A stretch of DNA of 64,000 bases from Streptomyces sp. Edi4 (GTDB lineage: Bacteria > Actinomycetota > Actinomycetes > Streptomycetales > Streptomycetaceae): positions 930,001-994,000 of the forward strand of contig NZ_JBEJGY010000004.1 in NCBI RefSeq assembly GCF_040253615.1. Reading direction: 5' to 3'. Made by a program: the position numbers and the translations under genes. Below, piece by piece: positions 46,390-55,864 of the stretch. Below the pieces are notes generated by a model. The model was not told where the DNA came from, did no database searches, and saw nothing but the letters and a program-made list of their open reading frames with translations. Position 1 is the first letter of the stretch, and each line of letters starts with the position of its first letter.

Positions 46390-46932
46390 TCAGGCGGCGG
46401 GGATGCGGCCGCAGAGCCAGTTGCCCGGGTCCGTCGGGTCGTCGCTCGTCCAGAACTGCTGCCACAGCGACGCGAATTCTTCGCGGGTGAGATGACCGTC
46501 GGCGTTCGGATCCGGGAGTTCGAACAGGCCCGTCGTGTCCACGGGACGGCCGTTCCAGGTCTCCACCAGCGTGCGGTGTTCCTCGGGCGAGATGCGGCCG
46601 TCGCCGTCGGCGTCCACGGCGTCGAACAGGGTCCGCGCCGTCGCGGTGACCTCCGCCGCCATGGTGGGCAACCGGTCCACGACGTCCAGGAATCCACCCA
46701 TGTCGACCGAGCCGTCACCCCGGCGGCCGCCCGCTTCCAGGAGCGTCGCCCACCAGCCCGTCATCAGGGATTCCACGCGTGCGTCCAGGTCCGTGCCGGG
46801 GCGGACTGCCGGCAGCCGACGCCAGCGGGCGACCAGCGCGGTGAAATCCTCCGCGCGCAGACAACCGTCGCCGTCCGCGTCGAACGCGGTGAACATCCCC
46901 TGGAGCTTGCGCACCTGAAACGCACTGGCCAT
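46390..46932 (-). CDS. EF-hand calcium-binding protein (calsymin/CalD-like)
   Basis: 180 residues with three clear EF-hand loops of D-x-D-x-D-G: DADGDGCLRAED near the N terminus, DADGDGRISPEE at about 107-118 and DPNADGHLTREE near the C terminus; a fourth (RRGDGSVDMGGF) is degenerate. It has no signal or membrane segment, so it is likely a cytosolic calcium buffer or sensor. Known streptomycete calsymin-type proteins are of this kind. ATG 46932. Confidence 0.9.
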   Translation of the reverse strand: MASAFQVRKLQGMFTAFDADGDGCLRAEDFTALVARWRRLPAVRPGTDLDARVESLMTGWWATLLEAGGRRGDGSVDMGGFLDVVDRLPTMAAEVTATARTLFDAVDADGDGRISPEEHRTLVETWNGRPVDTTGLFELPDPNADGHLTREEFASLWQQFWTSDDPTDPGNWLCGRIPAA

Positions 46933-47188
46933 GTGCGGCCTCCCTCTGCACCGAACCGGCGAAACAGCGGCCACTATAGGCGGGTACGCCTTCCGGTCCC
47001 ACGGGCACATGTGCGCGTACAAACAGCTGTCCCCCTCCCCGTGAATTCGGCCGCATTGGACCCCGGGCCCGAATTTCTTTCGCCCTCTGTGCGGGGGTCT
47101 GCGGATTTCGCGCCGCCACGCGCAGGGGCCCCACACCGCGTTCTTGCGGCATGGGGCACCTGCGTCGGAAGACGCCTGCGTCGTGCGG

Positions 47189-47350
47189 CTACCAGCGATA
47201 CCAGCGGCCACTACCTCCCTTGGGACGGGCGATGAATCCCACCAGCCATACGACCAGCACGATCACCGCGATCCACCACAGCGCCTTCAGCGCGAATCCC
47301 GCGCCGAAAAGGATCAGGGCCAGCAGAAGAACGAGAAGCAGGGGAACCAT
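47189..47350 (-). CDS. Small hydrophobic membrane protein (Lmo0937-like)
   Basis: 53 residues: MVPLLLVLLLALILFGAGFA then LKALWWIAVIVLVVWLVGFI and a basic C terminus (PKGGSGRWYRW). It has two membrane helices and ends in the W-Y-R-W pattern of this short family, common in Streptomyces. GGAGG precedes ATG 47350. The role is unknown; such genes are often induced by osmotic stress. Confidence 0.78.
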   Translation of the reverse strand: MVPLLLVLLLALILFGAGFALKALWWIAVIVLVVWLVGFIARPKGGSGRWYRW

Positions 47351-47794
47351 AGTTATCAACCTCCAAGGCACCGGATGCCCCGCGATTGTGCGCCCACACA
47401 CTCTCGACGCCTCTGTTTATAGAAGCTTTATGCGGGAATCCTCATGCGCCTCGCGAGCACCCGCAAGTCCTCGCAGGCCCCCGCGCGGGCACTACGACGA
47501 CCTCCGTGCCCGCGCCGCGGGGCGGCCCGGGCGCCTCCGGTCCGGTCGGGCCCAGGACGGGCGGCGTGGCGCCGGGTCCGCGTCGCCGCGTTCACCGTCG
47601 TCGCCGTCACCGTAGCCACGTTCGATATTCGTTGGCGCCCCCCGGCACCCCCTGCTACCTTTCCGGAGGCCGTGCGAGAGAACGAGGAGGTGGTACCCGT
47701 GAACGCAGTATCGACATGGGTGCTCTCCTCCGGGGTCACGGCTGGGCGATAGGTCGTCCGGGAGCGCCGCTCTGCCCTCCCGAAAGGCACGACC
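47351..47794. other. Gene-free region with candidate leader ORF
   Basis: 444 bases divergent between the small membrane protein and the dienelactone-hydrolase-like gene. Long ORFs in it overlap no family. The 47699-47752 leader ORF is described separately. Nothing else of note was seen. Confidence 0.5.
47699..47752 (+). CDS. Possible 17-codon leader ORF
   Basis: GTG 47699 has GAGGAGGTGG directly upstream and encodes VNAVSTWVLSSGVTAGR, then TAG at 47750-47752, 42 bases before the next gene. A strong ribosome site on so short an ORF in a 5' region suggests a leader peptide or a misread start; it could also be spurious. Confidence 0.35.
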   Translation: MNAVSTWVLSSGVTAGR

Positions 47795-48517
47795 ATGCAC
47801 GTCGTTTCTGAACGACGCCTCGAAGACGGCGTCGCCGAACGCGAATTCACCCTCGGTCAGATCCCCGGCACCCTGTGGACGCCCGTGTCCGCCGCGCCGC
47901 TCCCGCTGATTCTGATGGCCCACAACAACGGGCTGCCCAAGAGCGAACCCCGCCTGGTGGCCCGGGCCAGGCGCACCGCCGCGCAAGGCTACGCGGTGGC
48001 CTCCATCGACGCCTCCGGCTGCGGCGACCGGCCGCGTTCCGCCGAGGCCGACCAGGCGCGCGCCGAGCTGCGCCGGGCAATGCGGGCCGGCGAGCCGGTC
48101 GAGGAGATCTTCGAGTCCTTCATCGGCCCGCTGGTCGAAGAGGCGGCCCCGGAATGGCGGACGACCCTGGACGCCCTCCTCGCCCTGCCCGAGATCGGCG
48201 GCCCGGTCGGATACTCGGGGTGGGCGGCCCTCGGCATCTGCCTCGCGGCGAGCGATCCGCGCATCGCGGCCGCCGGTTTCTTCGCCGGGGGGTATGTGCC
48301 CCGCGCCCAGCGCGAGGAGGCCCGGCAGGTCACCATTCCGCTGCTGCTGCTTTTGCAGTGGGACGACGAGGGCAATCCGCGCCAGCGGGCCCTGGATCTG
48401 TTCGACGCCTTCGGCAGCAAGGAGAAGACGCTCCACGCCAACCTGGGCGGCCACCTCGGCACCCCTTCGTTCGAGGCGGAGGACGGTGACCGGTTCTACG
48501 GCCGGCACCTGAGGTAG
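47795..48517 (+). CDS. Dienelactone hydrolase-like alpha/beta hydrolase
   Basis: 240 residues. A nucleophile elbow PVGYSGWAALG carries the catalytic serine (Gly-x-Ser but Trp at the usual final glycine), HNNGLPKSEP is the oxyanion region and the terminal NLGGHLGTP the histidine. WDDEGNP provides the acidic residue. This is the dienelactone-hydrolase branch; a dienelactone substrate is inferred weakly. ATG 47795 has a CCGAAAGG site upstream. Confidence 0.83.
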   Translation: MHVVSERRLEDGVAEREFTLGQIPGTLWTPVSAAPLPLILMAHNNGLPKSEPRLVARARRTAAQGYAVASIDASGCGDRPRSAEADQARAELRRAMRAGEPVEEIFESFIGPLVEEAAPEWRTTLDALLALPEIGGPVGYSGWAALGICLAASDPRIAAAGFFAGGYVPRAQREEARQVTIPLLLLLQWDDEGNPRQRALDLFDAFGSKEKTLHANLGGHLGTPSFEAEDGDRFYGRHLR

Positions 48518-48560
48518 GCCCGGCCCGCCGGAGCGACGGCGTGCGCCGGCCGACGCCGGG

Positions 48561-48597
48561 CGCCGCTCATCGAGGAGCCCGTCCTCGATGAGCGGCG
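48561..48597. terminator. Perfect 16-bp hairpin between convergent genes
   Basis: Arms 48561-48576 and 48582-48597 (CGCCGCTCATCGAGGA and complement) pair perfectly around GCCCG. It separates the hydrolase gene from the convergent frameshifted gene at 48662 and should stop both transcripts. Confidence 0.8.
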
Positions 48598-48661
48598 AAC
48601 GGCCACGGCCCCCGGCGCCGCCGGGGCAGCCCGCGGCGCCGGCGGTCAGCAGCCTCGGCGG

Positions 48662-49466
48662 TCAGAAGAGCTTGCCGTAGTACGCCTGGATGTTGGGCAG
48701 CGAGAGCAACGTCTTGCGGTGCTCGGGGAAGTTGGTGAGGATGTACCGGATCCGGGCCGCGAGGTCGGCCTTGCGCATGGGCTTGAACCCGGCCTTCTTC
48801 AGGATGCCGCACAGGGTCGCGATGTTCATCAGGTCCTGATGGCCCGTGGCGCGCGGGCACAGCGTCGCCGGTGACCCCCGCCTTCCACTCCTGCGGGAAG
48901 TCCTCCTGACGGCAGTCTCCCGCGTCGACGCCCTTGAGCCACGCGCTGCCCATCACGGTCGGCGCATGCACGTTCTGGCCGATGACCAGGGATCCGCCGG
49001 GTGTCGCGATCGTGCCCAGTGAGCTGAGGGTCGGCATCAGGGAGGCCACCCAGCCGGCCGTGCAGTACGGGGCGCCCCAGACGATCGATCCGAAGGCGCC
49101 GCTCTTGGAGATCGCCCCGATCGCGCCCTGCGGCGTGGCGAGGTCGCCTCCGTAGGAGTACTCCCAGTCGCCGGCGCCCTCCGCGCGCAGAGCGCTGTAG
49201 CCACCGGCCTCCTCGTCGGCCACCACGCCGAAGATGTGCTGGACACCCGCGTCGCCGCCGCCGGGCTTCTGCACCCAGCACTTGAGCGCGTGGTCCGGCG
49301 AGATGACGTAGAGCCTGCCGCCCGTACCGATGTGGAACTGCCGCCGGGTCTTGTGGACCGTCCCGAAGACCGCGACATCCTTGTACAGGAGGGGTCCCTC
49401 GGTGTCCGAGAAATGCTTGATGCTGAACTCTTCGGTGGTCTCGACGGATTCGGGGTGAGTGCTCAC
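48662..49466 (-). pseudogene. Gene of unknown function with a frameshift
   Basis: From GTG 49466 (GAAGGG upstream) the frame reads through STHPESVETTEEFSIKHFSD, RQFHIGTGGRLYVISPDHAL and ISKSGAFGSIVWGAPYC, then WKAG. It breaks at the five-base C-run 48875-48879 (G-run on the coding strand). With one base removed there, the other frame continues SPATLCPRATGHQDLMNIAT, LCGILKKAGFKPMRKADLAA and PNIQAYYGKLF to a stop at 48662. The 805-base span is one over a multiple of three, which fits a single inserted base. Both parts look protein-like, so the full gene would give 267 residues; the cause may be real decay, phase variation or a sequencing error. No family recognised. Confidence 0.7.
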
Positions 49467-49644
49467 GTGGTTCCCTTCGGCCGATACGCAAAACCGGGGC
49501 GGAGCAGGTGATTTGACACCATCTCCCGCACCGCCGTCGTCACCGTACAGCGCATCGGCCGGTCGTCCACCCGGATCGCGCAACTCCCTTTTCAGCCGCG
49601 GGAGTTGGGTGTTCTCCTGCGGCTGAGGGGGCAAATCAGCCGTC

Positions 49645-50130
49645 TCACAGGGTGGCGCTGGGCTTGAACCAGGCGGGTCCGTCCGCCTGGGCCTGCTTGA
49701 TGCGGAACAGCGCGAACTCGCCGAGCCCGCCGGGCAGCGCGTCCATGGCGAACCAGGCGACGTCGATGGACTCGTCGTCGTTGACGCGGGCCTCGCCGCC
49801 GGTCGCGCGGCAGCGGAAGGTGATGTCCATGAACTGGCACACGTCGCCGTTGGGGTAGACGACGGGGGTGGGCGCCGCCTCCACGAGGACCACCCGCTCG
49901 GCGACGCACCGTACGCCGGTCTCCTCATACACCTCGCGCACGGCCGTGTCGGCGGGCTCCTCGCCCGGCTCGCAGATGCCGCCGATCACCGACCACTGGC
50001 CGGTGTCGGCGCGCCGGCCGAGCAGGACCCGGCCCTCGTCGTCGAAGACGATCGCGCTCACGCCCGGCAGCAGAAGCAGCTGGTGTCCGGCGGTGGTCCG
50101 GATGTCCCGGATGAAGTCAGGGGTTGCCAT
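49645..50130 (-). CDS. NUDIX hydrolase
   Basis: 161 residues with NUDIX box GGICEPGEEPADTAVREVYE plus ETGV at about 50-73. LLPGVSAIVFDDEGRVLLGRR precedes it and DGPAWFKPSATL is the C terminus. This MutT/ADP-ribose-pyrophosphatase-like group is general; substrate unknown. ATG 50130. It stands 35 bases downstream of the lnt stop on the same strand, so it may be co-transcribed. Confidence 0.92.
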   Translation of the reverse strand: MATPDFIRDIRTTAGHQLLLLPGVSAIVFDDEGRVLLGRRADTGQWSVIGGICEPGEEPADTAVREVYEETGVRCVAERVVLVEAAPTPVVYPNGDVCQFMDITFRCRATGGEARVNDDESIDVAWFAMDALPGGLGEFALFRIKQAQADGPAWFKPSATL

Positions 50131-50165
50131 GGACTCGACCCTAACGGCCAGCCGGGGACGCCAAA

Positions 50166-51785
50166 TCAGCCCCGGCCCGCGCGGCTTCGGCGTACGTTCC
50201 GCGTGATCGCCCACGCCAGGCCGGCGGCGCCCACCGCGACCAGCGCCCACTCCGGCAGCGTGCCCAGCCGGGTCGCGGGCGTCCGCGACGAGCGCAGCGG
50301 CACCTTGGCGACCAGCGAGGCCGGGGTGAACAGCGCGGTCTTCTGGACGACCTTGCCGTCGGGCATGATCACGGCACTGACGCCGCTGGTGACCGGGACG
50401 GTGACGGTCCTGCTGTGCTCGACCGCCCGCACCCGGGACATGGCGAGCTGCTGGTAGGTCATCTCGCTGCGGTCGAAGGTGGCGTTGTTGCTGGGTACGG
50501 AGATCAGCTGGGCGCCCGCCGTGACGGTGTCGCGCACCGCCCAGTCGAAGGCGGTCTCGTAACAGGTGGCGATGCCGACCTTGGTGCCGGCCATGGTGAA
50601 CAGGCCCGGCTTGGTCCCCCGGTCGAAGTCCTGGCGGACCATCGAGGTGTAGCCGGGGGCGAAGGTGGAGATGAGGCCGCGCAGCGGGATGTACTCGCCG
50701 AACGGCTGGATCTGCCGCTTGTCGTACGTGGCGACGGGCCCCTGCTTCGGGTCCCACTGGACCTGCTCGTTGTAGAGCTTCGTGCCGTAGCCGCCGACCA
50801 CCGCGCCGACCGAGATCGGCGCACCGATGGTCTTGGCCGCCCCGTCGATGACGGCGCGCGCGTCGTCGTCGACGAAGGGGTCGACGTCGGAGGAGTTCTC
50901 CGGCCACAGGACGAAGTCCGGCTGGGGCTGCTTTCCCGCCTTGACCTGGGCGGCCAGCCGCAGCGTCTCGGTCACGTGGTAGTCGAGTACGGCGCGGCGC
51001 TGGGAGTTGAAGTCGAGACCGAGGCGGGGCACATTGCCCTGGATCACGGCGACGGTCGCGGTGCCGTCCTCGGCGGCGTCGCTGACCAGGCCACGGGCGC
51101 CGAAGGAAGCGGCAACAGGCACGACCACGGTGAGCAGCGCGGCCGCCGCGGCGCCCTTGCGGACGCCTCCCGTACGCCGCGCGCGCGCCACCTGGCGGGC
51201 GCATGCGTACAGCCCGTATCCACACAGCGCCACGGCGAATCCCAGGACGGGGGTGCCGCCGAGGGCCGCGAGCGGCAGGAAGGTGCCGTCGGCCTGCCCG
51301 AAGGCCACCTTGCCCCAGGGAAAACCGCCGAAGGGGGCGCGGGCGCGGGCCGCCTCGGCCGCCGTCCACAGGGCGGCGGCCCACACGGGCCACAGGGGAA
51401 GCCTGGAGACCAGGGCGGTGCCCGCGCCGGCCGCGCCGATGAACAGGGCCTCGATCGCGGCGAGCCCGAGCCAGGGCCCGGGGCCCACCTCCACACCCGT
51501 CCACACCAGGAGCGGCAGCAGGAAACCGAGGCCGAAGAGGTAGCCGAGGCCGAGGCCCGCCTTCCAGCTCCGGTCGCGCAGGACCCAGCCGAAGACGGCG
51601 AACGCGGGCAGCGCGAGCCACCACAGGGGCCTCGGCGGGAAGCTCAGGTACAGGAGCACCCCGCCGAGCGCGGCCACGGCGGGCCGCAGGAGCCGGTTCA
51701 GGATCCGCCGCGAGCGCGGGGCTCCGGCGGCGGGCCCGGGCCGGGCCGGGTCCTGCGTGGTGGTGGAGGTTTCGGTGGTGCTCAC
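50166..51785 (-). CDS. lnt: Apolipoprotein N-acyltransferase
   Basis: 539 residues with about seven membrane segments, then a nitrilase-fold domain. The catalytic triad is visible: E in LWPENSSDVDPF, K in YDKRQIQPFGEYIP, C in GIATCYETAFDW. It N-acylates the lipoprotein N-terminal cysteine at the outer face of the membrane. In actinobacteria Lnt often adjoins or is fused to polyprenol mannose synthase (Ppm1), but here it does not. It has no signal peptide beyond the first membrane helix. ATG 51785. Confidence 0.94.
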   Translation of the reverse strand: MSTTETSTTTQDPARPGPAAGAPRSRRILNRLLRPAVAALGGVLLYLSFPPRPLWWLALPAFAVFGWVLRDRSWKAGLGLGYLFGLGFLLPLLVWTGVEVGPGPWLGLAAIEALFIGAAGAGTALVSRLPLWPVWAAALWTAAEAARARAPFGGFPWGKVAFGQADGTFLPLAALGGTPVLGFAVALCGYGLYACARQVARARRTGGVRKGAAAAALLTVVVPVAASFGARGLVSDAAEDGTATVAVIQGNVPRLGLDFNSQRRAVLDYHVTETLRLAAQVKAGKQPQPDFVLWPENSSDVDPFVDDDARAVIDGAAKTIGAPISVGAVVGGYGTKLYNEQVQWDPKQGPVATYDKRQIQPFGEYIPLRGLISTFAPGYTSMVRQDFDRGTKPGLFTMAGTKVGIATCYETAFDWAVRDTVTAGAQLISVPSNNATFDRSEMTYQQLAMSRVRAVEHSRTVTVPVTSGVSAVIMPDGKVVQKTALFTPASLVAKVPLRSSRTPATRLGTLPEWALVAVGAAGLAWAITRNVRRSRAGRG

Positions 51786-51868
51786 CCGGCGGAGTCTACG
51801 GCGGGTGGCTGTGTGTTCGGGAGCGCCGTTGGACCGCCCGCCCTTTCGGGCGGCGCGACCGGTGGACC

Positions 51869-52456
51869 TCAGACCCCGGCGGCCTTGCCCGTGCCGCGCA
51901 GGCGCAGCCGGTCGCGGATGACCCGCACGGCCGCTTCGGCGTCGTCGACGGTGACGGTGAACACGCGGCCGTCGCCGAGCTTGAGCGCCACGCCCTCACC
52001 GCGCCGTACGACGACGGCGGTGCCGATCTCGGGCCGCCAGCGGTAGCCCCAGCCGCCCCACTGGCGCGGGGTCACCCGGGGGACGAAGTCGGCGCCGACC
52101 ACGTGGTCGAGGCGGATGGTTCGGCGGGGCAGCCCGATGTGGCCGCAGCGCACCTCCAGGCAGTCGCCCTCGACCCGGACCGCCACATGCACGAAGGCGA
52201 GGGTGCCGAAGAGCACGAGAATCCCGGCGGCCAGACAGCCGACGACGGACATCACGAGCGGGGCGATGCCCGAGGTCCAGGTCGAGTCGACGGCCAGCTC
52301 CACGCCGAGCGCGATGCATGCCACGCCGCCGGCCGCGAGGAGCCACTGGACGCGGTTGGTGGCCCGGCCGCTCCAGATCTCGACCGGCTGCTCGGCGGCG
52401 CCGGACGCGGGCGGTGACGCGGGGGGCGTGGGGTACTCCGGGGACGGTTCCCTCAT
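51869..52456 (-). CDS. Membrane protein with PH-like domain
   Basis: 195 residues: two hydrophobic segments (RVQWLLAAGGVACIALGVEL, LVMSVVGCLAAGILVLFGTL) followed by a beta domain VHVAVRVEGDCLEVRCGHIG ending FTVTVDDAEAAVRVIRDRL. It matches the bacterial PH/DUF3093-type layout and is likely inner-membrane bound. ATG 52456 is used; GTG 52474 is in frame as an alternative. Confidence 0.7.
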   Translation of the reverse strand: MREPSPEYPTPPASPPASGAAEQPVEIWSGRATNRVQWLLAAGGVACIALGVELAVDSTWTSGIAPLVMSVVGCLAAGILVLFGTLAFVHVAVRVEGDCLEVRCGHIGLPRRTIRLDHVVGADFVPRVTPRQWGGWGYRWRPEIGTAVVVRRGEGVALKLGDGRVFTVTVDDAEAAVRVIRDRLRLRGTGKAAGV

Positions 52457-52501
52457 GGAAAGCAGCGTACTCACGTTCCGTCGGGACGGCACCGCTCGCG
52501 C

Positions 52502-53284
52502 TCAGTGAGCGGGGCTCACAGCCTGGAGCAGGCGCCCTTCGGGGTAGGCGAGCGCCACGTCGGGAAGGGCGCCGGTGCGGCCGCTGAGCACTGCGGTCAG
52601 GCCCCCGACCTGCGCCGCGTCGGGTGCGGCCGCGATGCCCGCGCGGCGCAGCGCCTGGGCGGCCACCGCCTGGGCGCTGCCGAAGAAAGTGAGCGGGCCG
52701 CCGTCGGGACGCAGGGCCGTACGGATGCGTTCGGCGACCAGTTCGTAATGGGTGCAGCCCAGGACGACGGTCCTTACGCCAGGCGGGGTGAGCGCGGCGG
52801 CCGCGGTGATGGCGGCGTCGATGGCGGCGTCGTCGGCGTGCTCGACCGCCTCGGCGAGACCGGGGCAGGGCACCTCCGTGACCGGCACCCCGTCGGCGAA
52901 TTCGCGGATCAGACCGCGCTGGTAGGGGCTGCCGGTGGTGGCCGGGGTCGCCCAGATCGCGAAGGGCTCCCCGCCTGCGGCGGCCGGCTTGATCGCGGGC
53001 ACGGTGCCGATCACGGGGACCCGCGGTTCCAGGGCCGCGCGGATCGCGGGCAGCGCGTGGACGGAAGCGGTGTTGCAGGCGATGATCAGGGCGTCCGGTG
53101 CCAGGGCCGCGGCGGCCCCGGCCACGTCGAGAGCGCGCTCCCTGATGTCGTCGGGGGTGCGCGGGCCCCACGGCATGCCGTCGGGGTCGCACGAGATCAC
53201 GATGTCGGCGTCGGGGCGGAGCCGACGCACCGCGGCGGCCGCGGCGAGCAGGCCGATTCCGGAGTCCATGAGCGCGATCTTCAC
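52502..53284 (-). CDS. Aspartate/glutamate racemase family protein
   Basis: 260 residues. The two cysteines needed for two-base racemization are present in IIACNTAS and VLGCTHYE, and ALMDSGIGLLAAAAAVRRLR replaces the DSGVGG of MurI. It is a MurI-like racemase that could provide D-glutamate or act on another amino acid. GTG 53284 (VKIALMDSG) is the domain start; ATG 53314 upstream is possible. Confidence 0.85.
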   Translation of the reverse strand: MKIALMDSGIGLLAAAAAVRRLRPDADIVISCDPDGMPWGPRTPDDIRERALDVAGAAAALAPDALIIACNTASVHALPAIRAALEPRVPVIGTVPAIKPAAAGGEPFAIWATPATTGSPYQRGLIREFADGVPVTEVPCPGLAEAVEHADDAAIDAAITAAAALTPPGVRTVVLGCTHYELVAERIRTALRPDGGPLTFFGSAQAVAAQALRRAGIAAAPDAAQVGGLTAVLSGRTGALPDVALAYPEGRLLQAVSPAH

Positions 53285-53364
53285 CCGGTCACCATAGTCG
53301 ACGGCTCCCGCCATTTCGGCTGAGGTCCCGTGCCGAGCGCGGGCCGTGGGGCAGACTGCGGCGG

Positions 53365-54540
53365 GTGAGCGCCCTCGTATGGATCGCCCTGGTGTCCCTG
53401 GTCGTCTGGCTCTGGCTGCTGCTCGGGCAGGGCTTCTTCTGGCGTACCGATCAGCGTCTGCCGCCGCGCGCGGAGCTCGACGTGTGGCCCGACGTCGCGG
53501 TGGTGGTGCCCGCGCGGGACGAGGCACAGGTGCTGCCGCTGAGCCTGCCGTCCCTGCTCACGCAGGACTATCCCGGTCGCGCGGAGATCTTCCTGGTGGA
53601 TGACGGCAGTTCGGACGGCACGGGCACGCTGGCCCGCGCCCTCGCCGAGCGCCATGGCGGCCTGCCCCTGAACGTCGTCTCCCCAGGTGAGCCCGAGGCG
53701 GGCTGGACGGGCAAGCTGTGGGCGCTGCGCCACGGCATGGCGCTCGCCCGGCAGCGCGGGCCCGAGTATCTGCTGCTCACCGACGCCGACATCGCGCACG
53801 CGCCGGACAGCCTGCGCGAGCTGGTCGCGGCGGCTCGCGGGGGCGGCTTCGACCTGGTGTCGCAGATGGCCCGGCTGAGGGTGGCGAGCGGCTGGGAGCG
53901 GCTGATCGTCCCGGCGTTCGTCTACTTCTTCGCGCAGTTGTATCCGTTCCGCTGGATCAACGCGGCGCGGCCCCGGGCGACGGCCGCGGCGGGCGGCTGT
54001 GTGCTGGTGCGCACCGAGGCCGCCGAGCGGGCGCGCGTTCCCGACGCGGTGCGCCAGGCGGTGATCGACGACGTGTCGGTGGCGCGCGCGGTGCGCCGGT
54101 CGGGCGGACGGGTCTGGCTCGGTCTGGCGGACCGGGTGGACAGCGTGCGGCCCTATCCGCGTCTGGGGGACCTGTGGCGGATGGTCTCGCGCAGCGCGTA
54201 CGCCCAGCTGCGGCACAACCCGATCGTGCTGCTCGGGACGGTCGTGGGGCTCGCCCTGGTGTATCTGGCGCCGCCGCTGACCTGCGTGGCGGGTCTGGCG
54301 GGCGGCGGCTGGCGGGCCGCATGGGCGGGCGGGCTCGCGTGGCTGGTGATGTCCGGCACGTATCTGCCGATGCTGCGCTACTACCGCCAGCCGCTCTGGC
54401 TCGCCCCGACGCTGCCGTTCACCGCGTTCCTGTATCTGCTGATGACCGTCGACTCGGCGGTGCTGCACTACCGGGGCCGGGGCGCGGCCTGGAAGGGACG
54501 TACCTACGCCCGCCCCGAGACGGCCCCCGAGCAGTCCTGA
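53365..54540 (+). CDS. HpnB-type glycosyltransferase family 2
   Basis: 391 residues: an N-terminal membrane helix (LVWIALVSLVVWLWLLLGQG), GT2 core PDVAVVVPARDEAQVLPLSL, the DxD region LLLTDADIAHA and DDVSVARAVRRSG, then C-terminal membrane helices (PIVLLGTVVGLALVYLAPPL, TLPFTAFLYLLMTVDSAVL). This is the hopene-associated glycosyltransferase HpnB pattern. No hopanoid genes are in this window. GTG 53365 has CAGACT seven bases upstream and may start a leaderless transcript. Confidence 0.88.
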   Translation: MSALVWIALVSLVVWLWLLLGQGFFWRTDQRLPPRAELDVWPDVAVVVPARDEAQVLPLSLPSLLTQDYPGRAEIFLVDDGSSDGTGTLARALAERHGGLPLNVVSPGEPEAGWTGKLWALRHGMALARQRGPEYLLLTDADIAHAPDSLRELVAAARGGGFDLVSQMARLRVASGWERLIVPAFVYFFAQLYPFRWINAARPRATAAAGGCVLVRTEAAERARVPDAVRQAVIDDVSVARAVRRSGGRVWLGLADRVDSVRPYPRLGDLWRMVSRSAYAQLRHNPIVLLGTVVGLALVYLAPPLTCVAGLAGGGWRAAWAGGLAWLVMSGTYLPMLRYYRQPLWLAPTLPFTAFLYLLMTVDSAVLHYRGRGAAWKGRTYARPETAPEQS

Positions 54541-54559
54541 GGCGGTCCCGAGCAGTCCT

Positions 54560-54594
54560 GAGATCCGGCTCCGCGTTGCCGGGGGCCGGATCTC
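54560..54594. terminator. Terminator between HpnB and TerD-domain genes
   Basis: GAGATCCGGC and GCCGGATCTC pair perfectly over ten bases with a 15-base loop, between convergent stop codons. The stem's end overlaps the TerD-domain stop codon at 54593. Confidence 0.75.
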
Positions 54595-55864
54595 ACTTGC
54601 GTCCCGGCGTCCAGGTCATGCCCCAGCCGTAGGTCTGGTCGACGGTGCGCTGGGGGCTGACGCCGCGCGCGGGCACCAGATAGCGGGCCTCGCGCTGCAC
54701 GATCAGGTCGCCGCCGTCGTTGGTGATCAGGGCGAGCGCGCAGACGGTGGAGGGCACGGCGCACTCGTCGAGAAAGAACTCGACGGGCGCGCCGAACTGC
54801 GGCTGGAGGGTCACCGTGGCGTGCAGGTCGGCGAAGCTGCGGGCGCCCTCGTAGATGGTGACGAAGATCAGGAGCCGGCGGAACTTGTCCTTCTGGTCGA
54901 GGTTGACGGTCAGGTTCTCGCCGGATTCCACGGCGCCGGTGCGGTCGTCGCCGTCGAGGTGGATGTACGGCGGCTGGTGGAGCGCGCCGAACGCGTTGCC
55001 CAGGGCCTGGACGACCCCCTTGCGTCCGTCCGCCAGCTCGTACAGGGCGCACAGGTCGAGATCGAGGTCCGCGTGGTGGGCGGCGGCGCGCCCCGACTTG
55101 CTTGCCCAGCCGCTGAATCGCTTGCGCGTCTGCCAGTTGAGGTTGACCCGCATCGCCCCGGACGAGCCGCCCTGCTTGGCGAGTGAGACCCGGGGGGCTT
55201 CCTTGGTGAGGGTGACCTTGGACAGGCGTACGGGGGTCGCGGGCGGCGGGGCCGTGGGCGCGGCCGGCGGCTGCGCGACGGGGGTGGCGGGTGCGCCCGG
55301 GGGTTCGGCGGGGGTCGTGGACGCGGCCGACGGCTGCCGCGGCTTGTCGACGGAGATGCCGAAGTCGGTCGCCAGGCCTTCGAGGCCGCTGTCATACCCC
55401 TGGCCCACGGCGCGGAACTTCCAGGCGCCCTGGCGACGGTAGAGCTCACCGAGGATGAACGCGGTCTCCACCGTGGCGTCCTGGCTGTCGAAGCGGGCGA
55501 GCTCGGCGCCGGTGACCGCGTCCAGGACGCGGATGCCGAGCCCGGGGACCCGGCCGAAGGTGCCGCCCTCGGCGGACGCGGCGAGCACCACGCGCTCGAC
55601 GCCCGGCTCCACCCGCGCGAGGTCGACGAGCAGGGTGTCCGTCACCGCGTCGGGCTCCGAGCACTTGCCTTCGTGGCGTACGGCGCCGGAGGAGTGGGCG
55701 GGCTGGTTGTAGAAGACGAAGTCGGCGTCGGAGCGGACCCGGCCGCCGGTCAGCAGGAGGGCCGACGCGTCGACGTCGGGGACGCCGGGGCCCGAGTGCC
55801 AGGCCAGTTCCACCCGGACGGAGGGCGCCGCCACCGCGACATTGGCTCCTTTAAGCATGGACAT
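54593..55864 (-). CDS. TerD/TerA-family protein with two domains
   Basis: 423 residues: an N-terminal TerD domain ([60 protein letters not shown]), a Pro/Ala linker ([20 protein letters not shown]) and a C-terminal TerA-like domain with [18 protein letters not shown] and [17 protein letters not shown]. TerD proteins bind calcium and are linked to tellurite and stress tolerance. ATG 55864; ATG 55858 is also possible. Confidence 0.9.
   Translation of the reverse strand: MSMLKGANVAVAAPSVRVELAWHSGPGVPDVDASALLLTGGRVRSDADFVFYNQPAHSSGAVRHEGKCSEPDAVTDTLLVDLARVEPGVERVVLAASAEGGTFGRVPGLGIRVLDAVTGAELARFDSQDATVETAFILGELYRRQGAWKFRAVGQGYDSGLEGLATDFGISVDKPRQPSAASTTPAEPPGAPATPVAQPPAAPTAPPPATPVRLSKVTLTKEAPRVSLAKQGGSSGAMRVNLNWQTRKRFSGWASKSGRAAAHHADLDLDLCALYELADGRKGVVQALGNAFGALHQPPYIHLDGDDRTGAVESGENLTVNLDQKDKFRRLLIFVTIYEGARSFADLHATVTLQPQFGAPVEFFLDECAVPSTVCALALITNDGGDLIVQREARYLVPARGVSPQRTVDQTYGWGMTWTPGRK

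Noticed and set aside
47444..47752. 102-codon gene upstream of the hydrolase
   Set aside because: The product is Arg/Pro-rich and unlike any family; only the last 17 codons have a ribosome site.
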